A stretch of 8,423 bases of DNA from Porphyromonadaceae bacterium UBA7180 (GTDB lineage: Bacteria > Bacteroidota > Bacteroidia > Bacteroidales > Muribaculaceae): contig DKVK01000006.1 of assembly GCA_002491165.1 (NCBI GenBank), positions 1 to 8,423 on the forward strand, in the 5' to 3' direction. Position numbers and translations under genes: made by a program. Under the pieces are notes generated by a model. That model was not told the origin of the DNA and ran no database searches. It saw only the letters and a list, made by a program, of their open reading frames with translations. The stretch's first letter is position 1; every line of letters starts with the position of its first letter. Below are positions 1 to 5,829 of this stretch, in pieces.

Positions 1-326
1 ACCTTCATTTTGATACACCCTCCTGACCGTCCTCTGCCGCTCCCGGCTACCCGAATAGCTCCATTTATGCACCCGGGTATAACTCAAGGTGGGAGTTTAG
101 ATAAGTGTCCGGTTACAAGGTCTAAGCGCGGAGCCAAGAGGGTGGGACTCCCTTTCCTATGTAGAGGTGGCGTCGTCCGCCATGTCCCCGCAATCATAGT
201 GACTATAAAGATTTTTAGAATCTTCAAAATGCTTGGTTGCAGCGTTCTATTAGCGTGCACCCGGCGCAGGCCTTGAGAGCCAATTCACTGAACTTCCGGT
301 CTTTAGGATTGAGGGCTTTGCTGCTT
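1..326. other. Left flank with no convincing gene
   Basis: These bases lie downstream of the SpmA/SpmB-type gene and contain no reading frame I can support. Frames on both strands are short, lack recognisable motifs and have odd composition. The first 240 bases are 50% GC by count, lower than the coding part looks. The only structure I see is a small AT-rich inverted repeat at 208-224. A minus-strand open stretch of about 41 codons ending at 224-226 has no usable upstream start codon. I see no tRNA, rRNA or insertion-sequence end. It may be intergenic space before a gene beyond the left edge, or a poorly assembled contig end. Confidence 0.5.
208..224 (-). terminator. Weak AT-rich hairpin, possible terminator
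   Basis: The two 6-base arms AAGATT (208-213) and AATCTT (219-224) are perfect inverted repeats around a 5-base loop. On the minus strand the hairpin lies about 100 bases after the stop codon of the SpmA/SpmB-type gene and is followed by a short T-rich stretch. The stem is AT-rich and therefore weak, and the distance from the gene is long, so this is only a candidate end for the operon. Confidence 0.2.
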
Positions 327-1556
327 TCAGGTGAAAAAGAAGTAGGCGGTTATTACTGCGGCTATGGCTCCGGTGATGTCGGCCAGGAGGGCGAAGCCGG
401 CGGCATAGCGCGTCTTCATCACCCCTACCGAGCCGAAGTATACGGCCAGAATGTAGAATGTGGTGTCCGTGGAGCCGCGTACCGCCGCGGCCACTTTGCT
501 TACGAAGGCGTCCGCGCCGTTGGCTTTCATAACGTCGAGCATCAGCGCGCACGAGCCCGAGCCGCTTAGCGGCTTCATCAGCATAGTGGGCAATGCACCC
601 ACCCACTGTGTGTCGCCGCCGCACCAGGCTACCATCTGCTCCACCCATCCGGTGAACGCGTCGAGCGCACCGGAGGCGCGGAACATGCCGATACCCACCA
701 GGATGGCCACAAGATACGGAATTATCATAACGGCGGTCTTGAAACCTTCTTTTGCACCGTCTATGAAGGTGTCGTAGACGTTGATTTTCTTCTTCACTCC
801 GGCGCCGATGAAGGCTATTATCACGGTGAAGAGGATTACGTTGGCGCCGAACGTCGAGTAAGACTGCACTTTGTCGGAGGGAAGCGAGGCGAAGAACCAT
901 ACTATCAGCGCCACGGCGGCTGCGATACCTCCCAGCCATGTCCAGAGCACGCGGTCCATGCGTATGCGCTGCTTGATGCAGAGCGCCAACAGGCCCACGA
1001 GCGTGGCAACGGCGGTGGCTATGAGTATGGGGATGAAGACGTCGGTGGGGTTTGCGGCGCCGCCTTGCGCGCGGTACATCATTATGGAGATGGGTACCAG
1101 ACATAGTCCCGAGGCGTTGAGCACCAGGAACATAATCATGGCATCGGTGGCGGTATCCTTCTTGGGGTTGAGCTTCTGCATCTCCTGCATGGCTTTCAGT
1201 CCCATCGGCGTGGCGGCATTGTCGAGCCCGAGCATGTTGGCCGAGATGTTCATGAAGATGGCGCCAAGGGCCGGGTGCCCTTTCGGTATGCCGGGAAAGA
1301 GGCGCGTGAAAAGCGGCGCTATCAGGCGGCCGAAAAACTGTATCACCCCGGCACGTTCCCCTATTTTCATGATGCCGAGCCAGAGAGTGAGCACTCCGGT
1401 GAGGCCCAACGAAATCTCGAAGGCGAAGGCAGCCTGGTCGAATGACGAGTTGATGACGGCGCTCCAGATGATGAGGTCGCCGTAGAAGATGGTCTTGCCC
1501 ATCGCCATGAGGAATGCTATGGCGAAGAAGGCTATCCAGATGTAGTTGAGTATCAT
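327..1556 (-). CDS. Nucleoside-recognition (Gate) domain membrane protein, SpmA/SpmB fusion type
   Basis: This 409-residue integral membrane protein has many hydrophobic segments, beginning with residues 4-18. It matches the spore maturation protein A and B families joined in one chain. The SpmA-like half carries G-L-D-N-A-A-T-P-M-G-L-K-A-M at 110-123. The SpmB-like half carries K-P-L-S-G-S-G-S at 328-335 and a conserved block from G361 to A385 containing S-T-D-T-T-F-Y. In spore formers the two halves are separate proteins; Bacteroidetes do not sporulate, so the name reflects homology, not role. The transported or sensed ligand is unknown. It starts with ATG five bases after the stop of the ABC ATPase, so the two are almost certainly co-transcribed and possibly translationally coupled. 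The protein occupies the place where a metal ABC permease would be expected but has no resemblance I can see to the ABC-3 permease family. Confidence 0.88.
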   Translation of the reverse strand: MILNYIWIAFFAIAFLMAMGKTIFYGDLIIWSAVINSSFDQAAFAFEISLGLTGVLTLWLGIMKIGERAGVIQFFGRLIAPLFTRLFPGIPKGHPALGAIFMNISANMLGLDNAATPMGLKAMQEMQKLNPKKDTATDAMIMFLVLNASGLCLVPISIMMYRAQGGAANPTDVFIPILIATAVATLVGLLALCIKQRIRMDRVLWTWLGGIAAAVALIVWFFASLPSDKVQSYSTFGANVILFTVIIAFIGAGVKKKINVYDTFIDGAKEGFKTAVMIIPYLVAILVGIGMFRASGALDAFTGWVEQMVAWCGGDTQWVGALPTMLMKPLSGSGSCALMLDVMKANGADAFVSKVAAAVRGSTDTTFYILAVYFGSVGVMKTRYAAGFALLADITGAIAAVITAYFFFT

Positions 1557-1561
1557 GTCGG

Positions 1562-2254
1562 TCAGGTGATTTCAGTTACGCAGTGGTCCACTTCCCAACG
1601 GCGTGTGGCGAGCTGCTGTATGCGTTCGCGGCGGTGCGACACCATTATGATGGTAGCTGTTCCGCGCAGCTCTTTGAGCGTGGCGGTGAGCAGGTCGCTG
1701 TTGGCGCGGTCGAGGTAAGAGAAAGGCTCGTCGAGCACGATGAAGCGCGGTCGCGAGACAAGGGCACGGGCTATCAGGGCTCGTTGCACCTGACCGCCGG
1801 AGAGGTCGCCGAGCACACGGTCGAGCAATTCCGAAAGGCCGAAATGCCCGGCTATGGCGCGGGCCGCATCGAGGTCTTCGGCCTTCGGGCGGCGGAAGCC
1901 GCCGGTCAGTAACCCGCTGTTCACCACCTCGCGCACGGTCACGGGAAAATGCGAGTCAACGCTGTTCTTCTGCGGTAGGTAACCGGTGGAGACATCGCTC
2001 ACCGGACGGCCTTCTGCAAAGTATTGCACGCATCCGGAGGTAGGGCGCAGCAGCCCGAGCATGATGCGCAACAAAGTGGTTTTGCCGCCGCCGTTGGAGC
2101 CGGAGACGGCTATGAAGTCGCCGGTGCATATCTCAAGCGACACAGGCGGCAACACGGTCTTGTCGCCGAAGCGCATTGACACGTCACTGAGCCTTAGCAG
2201 CGGCTCCGGCGGCAATGGCGTCGGCCACAGAGAGGATATTTTGTTTCCAGTCAT
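1562..2254 (-). CDS. Metal-type ABC transporter ATP-binding protein (ZnuC/MntB-like)
   Basis: This is a 230-residue ABC ATPase with all the expected elements. They are Walker A G-S-N-G-G-G-K-T-T at 52-60, Q-loop Gln95, signature L-S-G-G-Q at 151-155, Walker B I-V-L-D-E-P at 172-177, D-loop at 181-182 and the switch histidine His207. Overall layout and size fit the zinc/manganese ABC ATPase group, and the gene directly follows the matching substrate-binding protein, which supports that specificity; zinc versus manganese cannot be told apart. The ATG at 2254 lies inside the upstream gene and gives a 71-base overlap. The next Met, residue 27, falls within the first strand of the ABC fold, so the upstream start is preferred. 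The second Ser and the Gly56 in Walker A (usually G-P-N-G-A-G-K) are tolerated variations. The stop sits five bases before the SpmA/SpmB-type gene. Confidence 0.9.
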   Translation of the reverse strand: MTGNKISSLWPTPLPPEPLLRLSDVSMRFGDKTVLPPVSLEICTGDFIAVSGSNGGGKTTLLRIMLGLLRPTSGCVQYFAEGRPVSDVSTGYLPQKNSVDSHFPVTVREVVNSGLLTGGFRRPKAEDLDAARAIAGHFGLSELLDRVLGDLSGGQVQRALIARALVSRPRFIVLDEPFSYLDRANSDLLTATLKELRGTATIIMVSHRRERIQQLATRRWEVDHCVTEIT

Positions 2255-3068
2255 ATTGCAGCAGCGAGATTTCGGCCGTCGGGATACCGAGTTCCGAGGC
2301 CAGGGAGCGTTGCGGGGCGGCGGCGTGGCCCGATTCCAGGAAGAAAGTCACCGGTCCCGATTTCTTAATTAGGTCCATGCGCATCTTCATGTCGCGCGGC
2401 GACGGCTCTTTTCCGTTGATTTCCAGCGGTATCTGTTCCAGGCCGTAGTCGCGTGCAAAGTAGGTGAGCGACGGGTGCTTTATCACGAACGAGGACCCCC
2501 GGTATGGTTTCAGAAGAGCCGACAGCGTGGTGTCGAGCGACGCCAGGTCGCGGTCCAGCGTGCGCCATTGCCTGTGGTAGTAACACTTGTTCTTGGGGTC
2601 CGCCACCACAACGGCGTCATACATGTTGCGGGCCATTACCCGGGCATTACGGACCGATGTCCAGATGTGCGGGTCGTAGCCGTGCGGACCGCCGTGTGTC
2701 CCTTCGGCGCGCTTGATTCCGGCAGAGGTGTCCACTATTTTCAGGTCGGGGCAGTTTTCCGAAATCTTGGCCAGCGACGCCTGCTCGAAACCTATGGTGC
2801 CGACACGGAAGTAGATGCGGCTCTTCTGAAGCAACAGCAGGTTGGAGACCGACGGGTCATAAAGTTCCGGGTCGGCATTGGCCGAGAGCAGCGACACTAC
2901 GTCGAACTTGTTGCCCGCTATCCTTTCGAGCAGATAGCGCTGCGGCTCGATGCTGACGGCGAGCACCGGTTTTTCCGGGGCACGGTCGCGGCACGCCGCA
3001 AACACCGCTGCCACACACACCGCCAGCACTACCGCTATGGTGAGATATAATAATGTACGTCTTTTCAT
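2184..3068 (-). CDS. Zinc/manganese-type ABC substrate-binding lipoprotein (ZnuA/cluster A-I family)
   Basis: This 294-residue protein belongs to the cluster A-I metal-binding family. The N-terminus has a basic start, a hydrophobic stretch (residues 6-25) and F-A-A-C ending at Cys26, a relaxed lipobox, so it is probably a membrane-anchored lipoprotein. Candidate metal ligands are His134 (D-P-H-I-W), His198 (I-K-H-P) and Glu245 (F-L-E-S). The first family ligand, normally the His of a D-P-H-x-Y-E-P-type motif, is here Glu68 in D-P-E-L-Y-D-P. A short loop just before His134 holds His125 and His129, a reduced version of the His-rich loop of ZnuA proteins. The ATG at 3068 is supported by the signal sequence directly after it. 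The gene leads a tight cluster with its ATPase, but no permease follows. No Zur or other operator could be recognised upstream. Zinc is the likelier substrate, though this is inferred. Confidence 0.88.
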   Translation of the reverse strand: MKRRTLLYLTIAVVLAVCVAAVFAACRDRAPEKPVLAVSIEPQRYLLERIAGNKFDVVSLLSANADPELYDPSVSNLLLLQKSRIYFRVGTIGFEQASLAKISENCPDLKIVDTSAGIKRAEGTHGGPHGYDPHIWTSVRNARVMARNMYDAVVVADPKNKCYYHRQWRTLDRDLASLDTTLSALLKPYRGSSFVIKHPSLTYFARDYGLEQIPLEINGKEPSPRDMKMRMDLIKKSGPVTFFLESGHAAAPQRSLASELGIPTAEISLLQYDWKQNILSVADAIAAGAAAKAQ

Positions 3069-3134
3069 AACTCTTTGAAGATAGGATGTTTGCAGAGCCG
3101 CCGGGCGGCATGTTCAGGCCACGGTGTGGCTTTT

Positions 3135-3146
3135 CTGCCGGGGCAG
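3135..3146. repeat. Small inverted repeat in trpS-metal ABC gap
   Basis: CTGCC and GGCAG arms enclose two G residues. The loop is too tight for a stable hairpin and no T tract follows on either strand. It is recorded only because it neighbours the stronger hairpin at 3161-3177. Confidence 0.15.
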
Positions 3147-3160
3147 GGGGGAGGAGAGGC

Positions 3161-3177
3161 CCCCCGGAAGTCGGGGG
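3161..3177. repeat. GC-rich hairpin between trpS and the metal ABC genes
   Basis: The perfect 6-base arms CCCCCG (3161-3166) and CGGGGG (3172-3177) flank a 5-base loop. The hairpin begins 15 bases beyond the trpS stop codon in the direction of transcription. It is followed on the minus strand by a C-rich stretch and not by a T run, so it is not a standard intrinsic terminator. It could protect the trpS transcript end, attenuate read-through into the metal ABC genes, or have no role. The gap 3069-3191 otherwise holds nothing I can identify and no TAnnTTTG box. Confidence 0.35.
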
Positions 3178-3191
3178 TACGCTGCGCCGGC

Positions 3192-4334
3192 TCAATAGAA
3201 GCGGCGGATGCCCATGATGTCGCGCACGTCGGCCAGGGTCTTGGCGGCGTACTCGCGGGCGCGCTCGCCACCTTCGCGTATCACGCGGCCCAGCAGGGCG
3301 TCGTTTTCGCGTATTTCGAGGATGCGTTCGCGTATCGGAAGTGTTATGTCGAGGATGTCCTGCGCCAGCTGCTTCTTCATGTCGCCGTAGCGGATGGAAC
3401 AGTCGGCATAGGCGTCGCGGTATTGCTGCACGATTTCCGGTTTTGAGACGAGCTCCATGAGGGTGAAGAGGTTATTTACAGGCTCGGAAACGGGCTGGTT
3501 CGGCGTCTTGGGACCCTCGTCGGTGACGGCGCGCATCACCTTCTTGCGCAGCGTCTTTTCGTCGTCGATGAGGTAAATGCAGTTGCCCTCGCTCTTGCCC
3601 ATCTTGCCGGAGCCGTCGAGGCCCGGTACCTTGACGGGAGCGCCGCCGAAGTTGAAGTTCACCGGCTCGCCGAAGTAGTCCACTCCGTAGAAGGAGTTGA
3701 AACGGCGTGCGAAACGGCGCGTAAGCTCCAGGTGTTGTTCCTGGTCCTTGCCCACCGGCACGTAGTCGGCGTGGTGTATGAGGATGTCGACGGCCATCAG
3801 CGTGGGGTAGGTGAGGAGTCCGGCGTTCACGCGGGCGTTGTTCTGCTGGTTGCCAATGATTTCTTTTTCTATCTCGTCGCTGTCGGAGGTGATGCCCAGA
3901 CATTTGCGTGCCTTGTCCTTGAACGATGTGGTACGCATCAGCTCGCCGATGCCCACGTGCATGTTCAGCAGCAGGTACATTTCCGAAATCTCGGGCACGT
4001 CGCTCTGTACATAGAGGATATTCTTGTCGGGGTCGAGGCCGGCGGCAAGATACTCGGCGATGATTTCCTTGACGCTCTCGTGGAGCTGTTTCGGGTCAGG
4101 GTTTGTGGTCAGGGCGTGGAGGTCGGCTATGAAGAAACGGCAGTCGAAGTCGTCTTGCATACGCACGAACTTGTTCAACGCACCGAAGTAATTTCCGAGG
4201 TGGAGGTTACCGGTGGAGCGGATGCCGCTGAGCACTATTTTTTTATCCTTGTTGTCAGAAGAGGTTTCCTTAGAGGCGCCGTATGCCGGTTTAATCGGCT
4301 GGCTGTCAGACGGTTTATTATTGCTTTCTTTCAT
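3192..4334 (-). CDS. trpS: Tryptophanyl-tRNA synthetase
   Basis: This class I aminoacyl-tRNA synthetase charges tRNA-Trp with tryptophan in the cytosol. With the ATG at 4334 it has 380 residues. The HIGH-type signature is H-L-G-N at 45-48, directly after the S-G-I-R-S-T-G-N block. The KMSKS-type loop is K-M-G-K-S at 244-248, and the tryptophan-pocket region includes V-G-K-D-Q-E-Q-H at 194-201. The frame is open upstream to a TTG at 4343, but the ATG is the more likely start. Most bacterial homologues begin a few residues before the first strand (K-I-V-L-S-G here at 32-37), so this protein carries an extra polar tail of about 30 residues. It also appears to have an insertion of about 20 residues around 145-167, between the F-K-D-K-A-R segment and the N-A-G-L-L-T-Y-P segment. 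It is transcribed alone or read through into the metal ABC genes 123 bases downstream. Confidence 0.95.
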   Translation of the reverse strand: MKESNNKPSDSQPIKPAYGASKETSSDNKDKKIVLSGIRSTGNLHLGNYFGALNKFVRMQDDFDCRFFIADLHALTTNPDPKQLHESVKEIIAEYLAAGLDPDKNILYVQSDVPEISEMYLLLNMHVGIGELMRTTSFKDKARKCLGITSDSDEIEKEIIGNQQNNARVNAGLLTYPTLMAVDILIHHADYVPVGKDQEQHLELTRRFARRFNSFYGVDYFGEPVNFNFGGAPVKVPGLDGSGKMGKSEGNCIYLIDDEKTLRKKVMRAVTDEGPKTPNQPVSEPVNNLFTLMELVSKPEIVQQYRDAYADCSIRYGDMKKQLAQDILDITLPIRERILEIRENDALLGRVIREGGERAREYAAKTLADVRDIMGIRRFY

Positions 4335-4355
4335 AATTTCCAAAAAATTAAAATT

Positions 4356-4405
4356 GTGAGAGGGGGAGGCGGGAGCACATTGCCGGGCGAGGCTTCCTCC
4401 CTCAA
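4356..4405 (-). other. Structured, G/C-rich 5' leader of trpS
   Basis: The predicted leader between the promoter-like box and the trpS start contains imperfect inverted repeats. A GAGGG..AGG segment near 4358-4370 can pair with CCTCCCTC near 4396-4403, with a two-base bulge. Internal G- and C-rich segments could extend the structure. The leader is about 70 bases. No T-box or short tryptophan-rich leader peptide is visible, so any regulatory role is inference. Confidence 0.25.
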
Positions 4406-4409
4406 GTTA

Positions 4410-4417
4410 CAAAGTTA
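4410..4417 (-). promoter_or_regulatory. Bacteroidetes-type -7 promoter box for trpS
   Basis: The minus strand reads TAACTTTG here, an exact fit to the TAnnTTTG -7 element used by the Bacteroidetes primary sigma factor. It would place the transcript start near 4403, about 70 bases before the ATG. The region further upstream is T-rich but I see no exact TTTG at the usual -33 distance. Confidence 0.5.
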
Positions 4418-4503
4418 ACAAAAATAATCGAAATTCTCCTTAAAAATATGAAAAAAGTTCCGTCCCGCACGCGAAAAGCCCCCCAGTCCTCTTGCCGTCA
4501 GGA

Positions 4504-4534
4504 GAAAAAGCGCCCCCTGCGGAGGCGCTTTTTC
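4504..4534 (-). terminator. Strong intrinsic terminator after the GH85 gene
   Basis: Perfect 11-base arms (4504-4514 and 4524-4534), made of GAAAAAGCGCC and its complement, enclose a 9-base loop. On the minus strand the GC part of the stem runs straight into CTTTTTC, giving a classical hairpin plus U tract 45 bases after the GH85 stop codon. Because the arms carry both an A run and a T run, the structure should work on either strand. It separates the GH85 gene from the trpS promoter box about 90 bases on. Confidence 0.85.
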
Positions 4535-4578
4535 GCGTTTAGTTTGCGTCTGCAAGGCGGCGCAGATTCATTCGGGGG

Positions 4579-5808
4579 TTACTTTTTTATCAATTTGATG
4601 GTTGCGGGGGTGTTGCCGGCGCGTGTTACCGTCAGCAGGCAGAGTCCGGAGGCGGCGTTGGGCGTCACTCCGATGGTCTCGCCGGCATCTACGGTCACTT
4701 GTCGACGGAAGAGGGCGGAGCCGTCGGCACCGGTGACGGAGAGCTGATACGTTCCGGAGGCATCGAAGGTTACGTTGAAGCTGTCGTCAGAAAGAGTGGG
4801 GCTGACGTTCAGTCTGTCGGCACCTACGTTCGACACCGATGTCTCGCCGACCAGCACAATGATACTCTTGCGGTCGTCGCCATACTCGTTCTTCAGGCTC
4901 AGAGTTACATCGTAGACACCTTCGTTGAAGAATCTGACGCGTGCGGAGCCTGCCTCGGCGTTGCCGGAGGCGGCTTCTATGGTGGCGTTGTCGGCCTCCC
5001 ATTCGGGGGTTGTCGTCACCTGCCAGCTACGTTCGCCGACGAAGGGTGTTCCGGCACATAATTCGGGTTGCGTCCAAAGCAGTACTCCCTGTCCCTCTTT
5101 CTCGCCGTTGCCATAATCGTGCGTTCCGGCGCAGAAGTCTTTCTTCCCTTTGCTGAGGAAACGGCCGTCGGCCTGCGGGGCATCCTCGAAGTCGAAGTAA
5201 CCGAGCAGATTTTCCGGCACCGAGTCTGGGGCGTACCCTTTCATCGACCTGCGGATTTCCTCTTCGGTGAGCGATTTGTCCCAGAACATAAGGTTGTCCA
5301 CATTGGCCACCACCGAGGCGTTGGTGTGCTGTGCGCCGCCCACTGCGATGACGCTTTGGGTGCGGAAGGGGTATGACACGCGCTCGTGCTTGATGCGGTC
5401 GCCGGTGCGCTCGCTGGCGCCATAGACATACGACTTCAGTTCCTGGCGGACGCCGTTGATGTAGAATTGCATCAGCAGTGCACCCTTTTCGTTGAAGTCA
5501 AAGACGTAAGCGAGGTGTTGCCAGACGCCGGGCTGGATGCGGGCGTCGCCGAAGTTGTATTCGATGTTGTATTTGGCGGAAACGCGTATGGTGAAATTCT
5601 CCGTTCGTCCGTCGGGCTTCATCGTGTGGTAGAACCATCCCCAGGTGTTCGTGGGCCATGAGTCCCCTTTGTCGCGTATGCTCATAAGGTGCACCTGCTT
5701 GTTGTCGAAGCTTTCCGGCTTCACCCAGAAGGAGACGGTAAAAGGCTTTTTGAACTCCACTCCCGTGTCGCTGTATCGGAAACCGAGGCCTTTGTCTTCC
5801 ACACGCAC
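4579..5808 (-). CDS. GH85 gene, C-terminal segment: LamG, PKD-like and type IX sorting domains
   Basis: This segment continues the frame of the one before it, past the TAA at 5829-5827; the GTG at 5808 is merely the first possible restart. The 409 residues from there show a LamG/concanavalin-like domain at roughly 20-190 (T-V-S-F-W-V-K-P near 24-31, W-Q-H-L-A-Y-V near 96-102, N-L-M-F-W-D near 172-177). A PKD-like module lies at about 265-321 (G-V-Y-D-V-T-L-S-L). The last 85 residues resemble a type A C-terminal sorting domain, ending T-I-K-L-I-K-K, which would direct the enzyme through the type IX system to the cell surface. There is no signal peptide in this segment, so if it is translated separately the product would stay in the cytosol. 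The LamG domain probably binds glycan. Confidence 0.65.
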   Translation of the reverse strand: MRVEDKGLGFRYSDTGVEFKKPFTVSFWVKPESFDNKQVHLMSIRDKGDSWPTNTWGWFYHTMKPDGRTENFTIRVSAKYNIEYNFGDARIQPGVWQHLAYVFDFNEKGALLMQFYINGVRQELKSYVYGASERTGDRIKHERVSYPFRTQSVIAVGGAQHTNASVVANVDNLMFWDKSLTEEEIRRSMKGYAPDSVPENLLGYFDFEDAPQADGRFLSKGKKDFCAGTHDYGNGEKEGQGVLLWTQPELCAGTPFVGERSWQVTTTPEWEADNATIEAASGNAEAGSARVRFFNEGVYDVTLSLKNEYGDDRKSIIVLVGETSVSNVGADRLNVSPTLSDDSFNVTFDASGTYQLSVTGADGSALFRRQVTVDAGETIGVTPNAASGLCLLTVTRAGNTPATIKLIKK

Positions 5809-5826
5809 ACCGCGCGAGACGCTGCC

Positions 5827-5829
5827 TTA
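5827..5829 (-). other. In-frame TAA inside the GH85 gene
   Basis: The stop codon sits between coding stretches that share the same frame (minus-strand codons starting at coordinates divisible by three). Upstream it reads F-A-Y-E-G-D-G-A and downstream G-S-V-S-R-G-V. One base change would restore a sense codon such as GAA, CAA or AAA. It removes the LamG, PKD-like and sorting domains from any product made from the upstream part. Confidence 0.8.

Noticed and set aside
10..276. Plus-strand open frame of 88 codons at the left end
   Set aside because: No recognisable motif or domain, composition unlike the real genes, and opposite in direction to everything else in the window.
226..349. Minus-strand open stretch of about 41 codons ending in C-A-G-C-T-L-I-E-R-C-N-Q-A-F
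   Set aside because: It looks faintly protein-like, with three cysteines, but it has no start codon, is preceded by two stops in the same frame and overlaps the end of the SpmA/SpmB-type gene.
250..1104. Minus-strand open frame of 284 codons overlapping the SpmA/SpmB-type gene
   Set aside because: Arg- and His-rich translation typical of an out-of-frame shadow of a GC-rich gene; the overlapped frame has clear family motifs.
2857..3195. Minus-strand 112-codon frame bridging the trpS-binding protein gap
   Set aside because: It overlaps the signal-peptide region of the binding protein in another frame, is rich in Gly, Pro and Arg, and shows no domain.
3732..4418. Plus-strand 228-codon frame opposite trpS
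   Set aside because: Val- and His-rich antisense shadow of trpS, which has unambiguous synthetase motifs on the other strand.
5808..5829. TAA at 5829-5827 as the natural end of one gene and GTG at 5808 as the natural start of another
   Set aside because: The frame is the same on both sides, the gap holds no promoter or spacing typical of a gene junction, and the downstream part has no signal peptide despite carrying a secretion-sorting domain.
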